16,562 bases of DNA, taken from Clarireedia homoeocarpa (Eukaryota > Ascomycota > Leotiomycetes > Helotiales > Rutstroemiaceae). Below are positions 7,696 through 16,562 of this stretch, piece after piece (the stretch's first letter is position 1; each line of letters opens with the position of its first letter). Location: positions 16,134 to 32,695 of the forward strand of contig LNKV01000212.1 in NCBI GenBank assembly GCA_001465935.1. Direction: 5' to 3'. The notes under the pieces are model-generated. The model did not search any database, was not told the DNA's origin, and saw nothing but the letters and a program-made list of their open reading frames with translations. Both the position numbers and the translations under genes were made by a program.

Positions 7696-10600
7696 TTAGA
7701 AGTTATATAACTAAGTTAGGTAATATTTTCGAGTAGCGATTCCCGTTTCTTAGATAAATTCGAGGCTAGCTTCGATTCCGGGGGTAGTATCTAGAAGTAG
7801 TTGTAAGTTTAGTTAGTATATATTAAACTTATTCTTTAACTTTAGTCGGTTTTTAACAAGTAATCGACATACTAGTATTAAGTGTTCGGAGGATTCTTTT
7901 TTACTATATTTATATTTATCATCGCTAGTTAGGCCGAGCCGGTATATATAAGCTTTGATATAATTATAGCCTAGTTTTAACTAGTAGAAGGCGCTAGTAG
8001 TAGCTCGCTTTGTATTAAAAGGGATCGAGATTTTGAATTTAAGTACTAATTTATATTTTAATATATAATTAGTCCTGGATTCTTTATTATATTTCGATTT
8101 AGTAGTTTCCTTTAGTATTAATTCCTATTCCTGAGTCTTAATATATTTAACGTTAGCGTCTAAGTAGGCGAAGCTGGTTTTAGACGAGGTTGGCTCTAGC
8201 TCGGTAATTTCTTTTACTAGTTTATCTACTATTTCATTCCCCTCGACTTCGTAGTAACTAAGTACCTAGACTAGTTTAATATTAGTACCTTTTTCGACTA
8301 TTTGACTACTAGTATTATAGATATATATTAACTATAATTAGCTAAAGTTATCGTTTAAAGATTTTAGTCTTTTTAGACTAACTTAGTTATCGCTATAGAT
8401 AGTATATTTCTAATTGGGCCGAGCTAGCTAACTAGCTAGTTTGACTACTTATATAACCCTTTCTAGTTCTCTATTGTAGACTAGCTAATTTAAACTTATA
8501 TTCTATTTATATACTTCGATTAACTCTTAGATTAAGTTAATTAAAGCTAGTCCGATTCCGATATTGTTTCTAGTTAGTATTTGTAATCCGTTAGTATAAA
8601 AAGAGTACTAGTTAGACACTAGCGATATTACTAGCTCCCGATAATTCTTTATCTCTTTCTCCTTCGAAAACAGATTAATTTAGACCGAAAAAAGGCTAGC
8701 TTCGTTCTAAGGAGAAAATTTAAAGGGTTAGATCTTTTCTAAGCTAGTTAGATCGACTAGCAGATATATTGATCGCCTAATCCGGTCAATTTGGCTTTGT
8801 ATATTCACTAGCTTCAATCCCGACTTAAATCCTAGTTTATTTAGACTTGTAGCTATACTAGAAGAACTAAAAAGCTCTTAGTAACCCAGCTCCTAATAAC
8901 CCTTCTAAAGTAATTTGCTAATTAGATAGTTTTAAACTAATTTGAGTGACCAGAGAGCGTATTAGCGATTAGTACTAGCAAGTCTGATATCGGGGAGTAC
9001 TAAGCCTACCTCTATATCTATCGGCGCTAGCGGACTAGTCTTAAAAACCCCTAAGATTTTCCGAAGAGCGAGATTTTATAAAACTCGAAATTGATTTTTA
9101 AAGTTTGTTTAACCTTTATACTAAATAGAGGAGTTATAGTCTAAGATATTAGTAATATAAGCAAAGTATAATTGTCGAAGTACAAAAGGGGTAAGTCTAG
9201 TAAAGACACTAGCAAGTCGATTAACTTGAAGAAACACTAATTTAACTTAACTAATTCAGATTGAAATATAGTTTTTATAGATTAGTGTATTGTCGAACCA
9301 GATTCCAAGTTATTTAACTAGATTAAAAGGTTGTATTACTTGATTAGTCGCTAATTTAACCGAATTAGTCGCCGATTTCCCTAAGAAAAAGTGAATTAGC
9401 TCGGTTTTCTCTAAATCGAATTAGATACTATTCGCGATTCCGAGTATATAAAGCTTACTAGCTTCTTTTTTTAAGATCCAGTAGTTTTTCTTGAGACTAG
9501 TCGAACTAGCAACTAACGCTATATCGTCTATATACAACCAGATCGGGTAGCTAATAGTCGGGAAGAGATTCTTAATATAAATCAGGAATAGGATCGGACT
9601 AATCGGGCTACCTTGGGGTATTCTAGTATTAATAAGTCGAAAAAGCTTAATTTAGTTATCGAACACTAATCGAAGTTATTTATCTTCTAAGAACGAGCTA
9701 ACCTAAACAATTAAAGTAATCGGTAACTTTAAGTTTTTTAAAACTTCTAGTAATCGGTTCTTGGATATATAATCGAAAGCCCCTTTGATATCAAGAAAAA
9801 GAGCTAATGATTTTCATCCGATTATATAGTTCTCTTGGATTTTAGCCGCTAAAAGCAACCCGGTATCAACTACGAACTTTTTAAGTCTATTTCCGATTTA
9901 AGAGTTATATAACAAGCTAGTAGTTTCGGCTAAATAGCCTAGTCTCTTTACTAGTATCCTTTCGCTAACTTTCTCTAAATAATTAAAAAGTGATATTACT
10001 CTATAAGCTTTCGGGATCGAATAATCCGGTTTTTTCGACTTTTTAAGTATCGCGCTGGTTACTTGGCGTTAGTAGGTCGGATAGTAGCCGAAGTTGATAA
10101 ATAGGCTATAAACCTTATAAAAATAATCGGAAATAACTAAATACACTTTATTAATAATTTCCTGACTAATTCCGTCTAGCCCGGGTATTTTTCCTTTAAC
10201 TTTAGTTGAACAAGCTCTTTCTAGCTCGCTAATTACTAGCTTAGACTAAGTATCGACTTTATAAGTATCCCAAGTTGGACTAGTCGATATTAGAGACTGT
10301 AGAAACAAAATAGCCTATAAGACTTCTACTTTTCTCTCGAAAGTTGATTAGTTGGAAATCGAAGGNAGGTATCGACTTTATAAGTGTCCCAAGTTGGACT
10401 AGTCGATATTGGGGGCTGTGGGAACAAAGTAGCCTATAAGACTTCCGCTTTTCCCTCGAAAGTTGATTGATTGGAAATCGAGGGGAGGTTTCGACTTAAA
10501 TAGCTTTTTGTATAACTAAAAGCTTTAAAAATAAGCTTCGGGTTGCTAATTTCTAAAAAGTGGTTCCAGTGACTCCGTTTAGCGTGTTTTATAGCCGAGA

Positions 10601-11635
10601 AATATTCGTTTCTAGCAAGTCGGTAGCTTTCTTGATCTAAAGTCGATTTAGACTCTCTTTGAACTTTTAACATCGATTTTCTTAAATATTTAAGTTCGGG
10701 GGTCCACCAGGGCTTAGCTCTCAGCTTAGGCTTTATTTTCGGAATCGCACTAGCCGACGCTAACCCGATTAGTCGAACGAATTCCGAGCTAATCGTTTCT
10801 AAAAACTCGGAGTTGGATACTTCTAAATTTAAACCGATTCTCTTGAGCTCTGGGGGGTCTTGGTTGAGAATTAGGCTTTTATTAGTCAGATCGACTAAAG
10901 TAGATTTAAATAATTCTTAATCAGCCTTCTTAGTATCAAAGAATTGAAGTGGATTCGAATAGCTTTAAGTTGAGTTCAAGTTTTTAATCGTGAATAAAAT
11001 CGGTAAGTGATCTGAACCTAGGTCGTCTAGTACTTGCCAGTTATCAATACACCTCGCTACTGAGGAAGTAGCGAGTGTTAGATCTAAAACTGACGAGCTA
11101 GACCCTCGAAAGAAGGTTTTAGTACCGGGATTATTTAAAAGCTCCAGGTTATTATCCTCGATCCAGTCGACTAGTCGGGAACCGGGTTGGGTATTAGTCG
11201 TATTAGGGTCCCACCAAGGATGATAAGTATTAAAGTCCTCTAGTATAAGCGAATTAGTCGAGATAGTTCTTTTAAATAAACTTCTTTCGACTGTTTTAGC
11301 TCTTTCGCCTTCGACTTGGCTAGTCTCGTTGTAGATGTTGACTATTTCGAGTGTATTGATACCTTGGCCTAGCTTAACTATTAATAAGTCCGAATCCGAA
11401 TTATCAGCCGCTAGCGTTACGCTAGTCGCGAGGACTTTTGAAGTGTAAACTAAAGTTCGAGGTTTATAATTTCGAGAGGGAGCTAGGAGTTGATTAAAGC
11501 TAGTATAAGCTATCGATCGACTATTTAAGTAATTTGAGTCTTCTGTAATAATCCAAGGTTCCTGGATTATTAATAAGTCGATTTTTAACTCAATAGCTAA
11601 CTCGAGAGCTGATTCAGTTCCCGGTGAACTTTATT
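7696..11635 (-). pseudogene. Element B ORF2: EEP / RT / RNase H / Cys-His finger polyprotein, partly RIP-inactivated, 5' end missing
   Basis: The EEP domain is open from about 11635 down to a TAA at 10965-10967 (over 220 codons). It shows QEPW, NIYNETSQ, DFNTYHPWWD (usual GDFN is EDFN here) and SDHLPI. A second TAA is at 10917-10919. The linker 10437-10673 is open and reads RNEYFSAIKHAKRSHWN, a typical LINE segment, then TAG at 10434-10436. RT has SPISPILFLIY and an intact YIDD at 9523-9534. RNase H has its first catalytic Asp changed to Asn (codon 8590-8592) but keeps RELE, YSDN and EIVDKL. The finger keeps EHLILVC (about 7867-7887), while the expected earlier Cys are Tyr. TAA at 7696-7698 is the likely stop. 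The frame is continuous apart from the duplication at 10248-10484. Confidence 0.85.
10248..10484 (-). repeat. 118-bp direct duplication around an N, inside element B ORF2
   Basis: Copy 1 is 10248-10365, N is at 10366, and copy 2 is 10367-10484. I count about 14 differences, all transitions; in about 13 of them the left copy has the A or T. The 119-bp offset shifts the reading frame, and removing one copy restores agreement between the EEP/linker frame and the RT frame. As at 5222, an unmerged contig overlap is the simplest explanation, here between a strongly mutated and a lightly mutated version. Confidence 0.85.
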
Positions 11636-12785
11636 TTTAGCCAGTTTTTAGCCTATATTAGGCTTCTGACCTAGTCATGTGATATTTTTGGGAGCAGATA
11701 TTAGTTTCGCTTATATAAGCTAGACTAGCGTCTATTCCGGGTTTAGTGTTAAATAAAAGCTCTAAGCTTAATTAGTTAGTGTTTAGTTTATTTTGTAGCT
11801 TCCTTTGTTTTAGAGCAAATTAGCGGTATACTAGTATTAAATACTCCGTAGTCTCTTTTTAGCTATATATACATCTATTAGACGGACTAAGGCCTAATCA
11901 GTATAAATAAGCTTTAAAGTATCTATAGTTTATTTTAAATTGATAAAAGGCGCTAGCAGCTATACGCTTTGTAATAGGTGGGATCGAGAGCTTATTTCGG
12001 GTAACTAATTTATAAGTTGATAAATAATTAGTCTCTTCGGCTAATTAGTTAGCTTTTGATTTAGTGTATTGTTCTAGTACTAGTACTCAATCTTGAGACT
12101 TAATATACTTGATAGTAAAGCCAAGGTAACCGAAGCTAGTTGTAATCGAATAGGGGTCGGTGCTAGTACCTTCTTTAGCTAATTTATCTACTAGCTCGTT
12201 TCCTTCGACATCGTAATATCCGGGTATCTATTCTAGCTTAATACTAATACCTTTTTTAACTATTTCAGTATTAGCTTTATAAATATAGATTAGCTGTTCT
12301 TAGCCTAGATTATCGTTTAGCGATATTAAACAAACTAATACTGATTAGTTATTACTATAAACTATATACTCTTGATATAAGTATACTAATTAATTAGCTA
12401 ATTCGGTTATTTAAGTAATACCTTCTAACTCTCTATTATAGATTAGTTACTTTAAACTAATATTCCAGCTATAGCTTCTTAATAAAGCCTGATTAAAGTT
12501 TAGGAGAGCTAAGCCTATACCTATTTCGAGAAAGTTTTTAAGCTAGGATCTGTCTATATAGAAGGATAATTAATTAGCTATTAATATTAAAGTTTTATCT
12601 TTATAGCTTTTAACTTCTTCCTCTTTTAGTAAGCAGTTAATTTAGACTATATAAGATATAGTAGCTACTTAAAAGGGAAATTTAAATAGCTAGATTTTTT
12701 CGAGATTAGCGAAGTCGGCTAAATAGTATATTAATCGTCTAATCCGGACTATTTAAGTTAGTCTAGTATTTTTTAAGATTAGATT

Positions 12786-12811
12786 ATTATCGCTATCGCT
12801 ATCGCTATCGG
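12786..12811 (-). repeat. GATAGC hexamer repeat in ORF2 of element C (long allele)
   Basis: Four near-perfect GATAGC units (ATCGCT on +) give an Asp-Ser run at the same place as in element A, which has two clear units plus a GACAGC. This is a small in-frame length polymorphism between copies. Confidence 0.7.
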
Positions 12812-13925
12812 AGGCTAGTAACTAAGCCCAGACTAATTAGTAGCTAAAGTAGTTTTTAACTAGCTTTAGTATTCTAAAAGTATATTAATAGGTTACTACA
12901 TCTAATTATATTTGGAGTAGGACTAGTACAGCTTCTACTTTTATTAGTATTACTAAACTAGTCTTAAATATACTTAGGATTTTATATAGTATTAGGTTTT
13001 GTAGGTTTTGTAATTAGTTTTTAATACTAACTTAGTTTTTCTACTATATAGGAGACTTATAGTCGGATATACTAGTAATACAAGCGAGGTAAAGCTAGTA
13101 TATTATAAAAGAGAATAAATTATATTAGATATTAGCTAGCTAGCTAATTTATAGAAAAGCGGTTTTAGCTTAACTAATATATATTAATATATAATACTTA
13201 AATTTTAATATCTTGTTAAAATAAATACCTAGCTATCTAACTACTTTTAAGAGATATATTACTTAGCTATTTAATAAATTAATTAAATTAATCGCTTTTT
13301 AGCTAATATAAAAGTATATTAACTTAGTTTTATCTAAATCGAACTTAATACTACTTAATATTTTAAATATATAAAGCTTTTTAATTTCTTTTTCTAATAT
13401 TCGATAATTCTTTTTTAAACTAGTAAAACTAGTTACTAACACTATATTGTCTATATAAGACCAAACTAAATAGCTAATTAGTAGGAAAAGATTGTAGATA
13501 TAAATTAAGAATAAAATAAAACTAATTAAGTTACTTTGGGGAATACTAATATTGATTAACTAGAATAACTTAATATAATTATCGAAGCTAAATCTTAATA
13601 GCCGGTCTTTTAAAAAGTAGCTAACCTAAGTTATAAAGCTAATTAGAAAGCTAAGTTTCTTTAATACTACTAATAATTAATTTTTTAAAATATAATCGAA
13701 AGCTCCTTTAATATCGAGAAATAAGACCGATATTTTAAACTTAATATTATTTTAGATTTTAGCTATTAGTATTAATACTATATTAATAGCGGACTTTTTA
13801 AACTTATTACTAATTTAGAAATTATATAATAAATTAGTAATCTCGGTTAAATAAGCTAGTCTCTTAGTTAGTATCCTTTTATTTATTTTACTTAAATAAT
13901 TAAGAAGTAAAATAACTTTATATAC

Positions 13926-13939
13926 TTTTAGAACTAAGT
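13926..13939 (+). repeat. Target-site duplication, left copy
   Basis: TTTTAGAACTAAGT, matching TTTTAGAATTAAGT at 14255-14268 with one C/T transition. The uninterrupted counterpart in element A (about 4614-4632, opposite strand) contains this site once. Confidence 0.9.
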
Positions 13940-14254
13940 TTTTTTATTTGTTTATTTATTTTAACGACTTATATAAGTTTAAGACTATAGTAGGTCGGTT
14001 AGCGGTTAATCCGCTAGCGGCTAAGTATAGATAAGAGTTTTTAAGTATATAAATTCAATTTATTAAAGTGATATTAAGGGTCTAGCCCTAATAAAGGAAA
14101 AACAAAGCTTCTTAGTTAAACTAAGAGCCGGCCAAGTAAAGTGGTTTTAAAATATATAATTTTTTTACTAAGTAGAGTATTAGGAGCTAAGCGAGCTCCT
14201 AGTCCGACGTAGTACTATTATACTATCAAACCGAGGACTATTTGATCGGTTTGA
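13940..14254 (-). mobile_element. SINE-like element, complete copy
   Basis: A 315-bp non-coding insertion in the RT domain of element C. Its 5' end is at 14254 (TCAAACCGA... on the - strand) and its 3' end is an A-rich tail (T-rich at 13940-13962 on +). A 9-bp inverted repeat TCAAACCGA / TCGGTTTGA spans the first 30 bases. Next come the TAGGAGCT / AGCTCCTA hairpin and, near 14108-14130, a CTTAGTT/AACTAAG-centred one. The last 140 bp or so (13960-14098) match the family B LINE tail. No reading frame and no recognisable tRNA, 5S or 7SL head are seen. Flanking 14-bp duplications and the frame arithmetic of element C confirm both ends. It could also be called a non-autonomous LINE derivative if LINE B's unseen 5' end turns out to match the head. 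Confidence 0.8.
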
Positions 14255-14268
14255 TTTTAGAATTAAGT
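14255..14268 (+). repeat. Target-site duplication, right copy
   Basis: TTTTAGAATTAAGT, the partner of 13926-13939 (13 of 14 identical; the one difference is a RIP-type transition). A 14-bp length is usual for target-primed reverse transcription. Confidence 0.9.
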
Positions 14269-15799
14269 AATTAGGTTTAACTGGCTTTTTGAATATAACG
14301 TTAGTAGTTTATTTCTAATAAATAAAGTAGTAACTAAAATTAATTAATAAATTATATATTTAAAAGAATATATTAGAAATAACTTAGTAAGTTTTATTAA
14401 TAATATCCTAAGTAATTCTATCGGGTCTAAGTGTTTTTCCTTTGATTTTAATCGAATAGACTAATTTTAATTTATTAATTACTAGCTTAGACTAGTTATC
14501 AACTATATAACCTGCTTAATCGGGACTAGTCGATGAAAGGGGCTTTAGAAAGAGAGTAGTCTTTAAAATTATTACTTTTCCTTTAAAGTTAGTCTAGTTA
14601 GAAATAGTCGATAGTTTATATTTTAAATAAGGTTTAATATAGCTAAAAGCTTTATAAATTATCTTCAGGTTACTAGTCTTTAAGAAACTATTCTAATAAT
14701 CCTTTTTAGTATATTTAATAGCCGAAAAATAAGAATTACACGCTAGTCAGTATTCTTCTTAATAAATTTTAAAATTAAAAAACTTTAACTTTCTTTAAAT
14801 TAATAATATTAATTTTCTTAAATATTTTAACTTACTAGTTTACTAAAGTTTAGTTCTTAATACCGACTTTATTTTCGGAATTACTTTATTAGCCGCTAGC
14901 CCGATTAGTCGAGTTAGTTCCGAGCTAATCAACTTTAAATAACTTCGATTAGTTATATTAAACTTTAGGTTAATTCTAGTAAACTCTAAGAGTTCCTAAC
15001 TAAGAATTAAGCTATTTTCGACTAAATCAATTAGACTAGTCTTAAATAGTCTCTAATTAGCTAGCTTAATATTATAAGATTGAAGTAGATTATTTAACTC
15101 TTGATTTTACTTTTTTATAATAAATAAAATTAATAAATAGTCTAAATTAATATTATCTAGTACTTACTAGTTATTAATATATCTTACTAACTTTAAAGTA
15201 GCTAAAGTTAAATCAATAACTAATTAACTAGTCTCTTTAAAAAAAATATTAGTTCCGGGATTATTTAATAAATCAAGATTATTATCTTTAATCTAATTAG
15301 CTAATTAGGTTCTATTTAAAATAATAGCCGAATTAAGGTTTTATCAAGAGTAGTATATATTAAAATCCTTTAATATAAACGAATTAGTCGAAATAGCTTT
15401 TAAAAATAAGTTTCTTTCGATTATTTTAGTTAATTCGCTTTCGACTTAACTAGTTTTATTATAAACATTGACTATTTCGAGTATATTACTCCCCTCGCTT
15501 AATTTTAATACTAATAAATCGGAATTAGTATTATTAGCTACTAATATTATACTAGTAGCTAGTGTTTTAATAATATAAATAAAGGTTTATAACCGGAAGT
15601 TTTTTATAAAAGCTAGGATTTAAATAAAGTTAGTATATAATATTAACCGATTATTTCAGAAGTTGCTAGCGCCGGTACTAGTATTAATACTAATGTCGAT
15701 AATAATCTAGAGTTCTTAGATTATTATTAAATCGATATTAAACTTAATAGTTAATTATAATACCGATTTAATTATTAAATTACTTTAGTTTAAATTTAT

Positions 15800-16562
15800 T
15801 TATATAATTCTAATATCCGAGTTAATTATAAACTAACCTATTTAATAACTTTATATACCTTGTAATTCTTAAAGTTAGTATTATATACTAATTTATAATT
15901 AGTATATTTAAATATTAGATAAAAATAGCTTTTACCCCTTTTATTATAAATACTATAATAATATTAGAAAGTATTATATAGCTTGCTATATAAATTATAT
16001 TTAGTTATTTTTTTATAATATTATATTATATACTTAAAATCTAAGTACTTAATATACTAAATAGATTTAACTATAGTTAATAACTTTTCGGTTTAATAGC
16101 TAGTTCTAGCTATATATATATAATTATATATATATTTATTTACTTTCTCACTAATTATAAATAAGACTATTACTAAGCTAGTCCTTTTAATCACTCGGTT
16201 ATTAACTAAGTTAAGCTAATAAAGTAGTCTAATAGATTTTAACTTTAGACTTTTATTAAAAGTTTTAAACTTATTTAAAACTAACTTTATTCTATTAAGT
16301 ATATTAAAGTTATTAGTCGGAATATTATATAATACTACTTTAAACTATAGTTTATTCTTTTAAATAGTCTAGAAGCTAATAATCTTTTTCTAAATTACTA
16401 GCTTCTTAATTAAAAAGTTAGTAATATAAAGGGCTATAATAGTAATAACTAGGTTCTTTTTATTAATTATAATCGAAATAACCGAAATAATAGATCTTTT
16501 AATACCTTTTAGCTTAAAAGCCTTATTAAGCGAATTTCGAAGTTGTAATAAAGAAATTAATA
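15800..16562 (-). pseudogene. Element C ORF1 (C-terminal part): gag-like, knuckles lost to RIP
   Basis: On the - strand this is colinear with 2335-3100 of element A. The segment that corresponds to the gag domain runs from the window end to about 16150. A TA-repeat stretch at about 16111-16136 then leads, without a frame change, into the knuckle region (about 16000-15855). There, the pattern K-Y-x2-Y-SKL-Y-NT stands for C-x2-C-x3-HNT with Cys and His replaced by Tyr. Stops are frequent. The continuous register here is what shows that the 2-bp difference in element A is a frameshift in A. The N-terminal part lies outside the window. Confidence 0.65.

Larger units (their letters stand above)
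7343..11636 (-). mobile_element. Element B: Tad1-like LINE, ORF2 and 3' UTR, 5' part displaced
   Basis: Read on the - strand, the element comprises ORF2 (11635 down to about 7696), a 3' UTR of about 320 bp (7695-7379) and poly(A) (T-runs at 7343-7378). The ORF2 start region meets the 3' end of element C at about 11637, so ORF1 of B should lie beyond the far end of C, outside the window. ORF2 is homologous to that of A and C throughout, but the 3' UTR is unrelated to theirs, so B is a separate subfamily. Mutation is uneven: strong below 10366, light above it. Confidence 0.8.
11658..15785 (-). pseudogene. Element C ORF2: EEP / RT / RNase H / finger polyprotein, RIP-inactivated and split by a SINE
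   Basis: EEP: the DFN site lies at 15359-15367, with stops upstream and downstream. The linker is at about 14650-14780. RT begins before the SINE (down to 14269) and resumes at 13925; its catalytic site is YIDN at 13446-13457 (second Asp lost). RNase H has DRS for DGS (Asp codon 12552-12554). The finger (about 11840-11900) keeps one Cys (codon within RCIY); other expected Cys/His are Tyr. The C-terminal end shares the pattern PGI(D/E)ASL with element B, and the protein ends at TAA 11658-11660. Codon register is the same at 13457, 12554 and 11660. It also agrees with 15367 once 329 bp (SINE plus one target copy) are removed. So no frameshift occurred in about 3.8 kb; the damage is RIP stops and substitutions. 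Confidence 0.85.
11637..16562 (-). mobile_element. Element C: RIP-inactivated Tad1-like LINE, interrupted by a SINE, 5' end outside window
   Basis: Read on the - strand from the window end, the order is part of ORF1 (16562-15800), ORF2 (about 15785-11658), and a 3' UTR of only about 20 bp ending GGCTAAAAA at 11637. It has no long poly(A). The SINE-like element at 13940-14254 sits in the RT domain. C is the same family as element A and lies in opposite orientation to it. It entered element B near the start of B's ORF2: B's coding frame is readable right up to the junction. Confidence 0.85.

Noticed and set aside
10248..10484. Ancient tandem duplication in ORF2 as an evolutionary novelty
   Set aside because: The N lies exactly at the joint and frame agreement returns on removing one copy, so an artefact explains it better.
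10434..10673. Open frame of 79 codons as a small gene on the - strand
   Set aside because: It is the linker between EEP and RT of element B ORF2. The frame continues upstream and downstream; its ATG is an internal Met and its end is a TAG in the place of a Gln codon.

Overview
The window looks like a transposon graveyard in a filamentous fungus (probably Pezizomycotina). Almost all of it is non-LTR retrotransposon (LINE) sequence that has been heavily altered by C-to-T / G-to-A transitions. CpA and TpG are scarce, TpA is in large excess and CpG is partly kept, which is the pattern of repeat-induced point mutation (RIP). I see no host gene, no rRNA or tRNA, no CRISPR array and no bacterial operon signals. 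The LINEs are of the fungal Tad1-like kind. ORF1 is a gag-like protein with Cys-rich knuckles. ORF2 carries an endonuclease/exonuclease/phosphatase (EEP) domain, a reverse transcriptase (RT), an RNase H and a C-terminal Cys/His finger. Clade assignment is inference from domain order; I could not run a search.

Layout. 1-980 is a pile of 5'-truncated LINE 3' ends on the + strand, from two subfamilies. 'Family B' has a long 3' UTR, a conserved structured tail and poly(A). 'Family C' has a very short 3' UTR. 981-6799 is element A (+ strand, same family as C): a leader region, ORF1, an ORF1/ORF2 junction near 3100, and ORF2, which is cut in its 3' part. 6800-7090 is a family B 3' fragment on the - strand. 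7101-7342 is a SINE-like element (+). 7343-11636 is element B (- strand), from its poly(A) tail through ORF2, broken near the ORF2 start by element C. 11637-16562 is element C (- strand), running off the window inside ORF1. C carries a complete 315-bp SINE-like insertion (13940-14254) flanked by 14-bp target-site duplications.

How the parts relate. The SINE-like element and the family B LINE share about 140 bp of 3' tail with predicted stem-loops, so the LINE machinery probably mobilised the SINE. All three ORF2 copies keep one uninterrupted register over several kilobases once three identifiable events are allowed for: two N-flanked duplications (at 5222 and 10366) and the SINE plus one target-site copy. 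Stops are mostly at former Gln and Trp codons and many expected Cys are Tyr, so inactivation was mainly by RIP and not by indels. The two single N positions each sit exactly between two copies of the same 186-bp or 118-bp segment, which points to unmerged contig overlaps. A less-mutated patch runs from about 10367 to 11760 and crosses the B/C junction.

No new functional system is evident. The most interesting items are the SINE with its hairpin-rich head, its tail shared with the LINE, and the patchy RIP.
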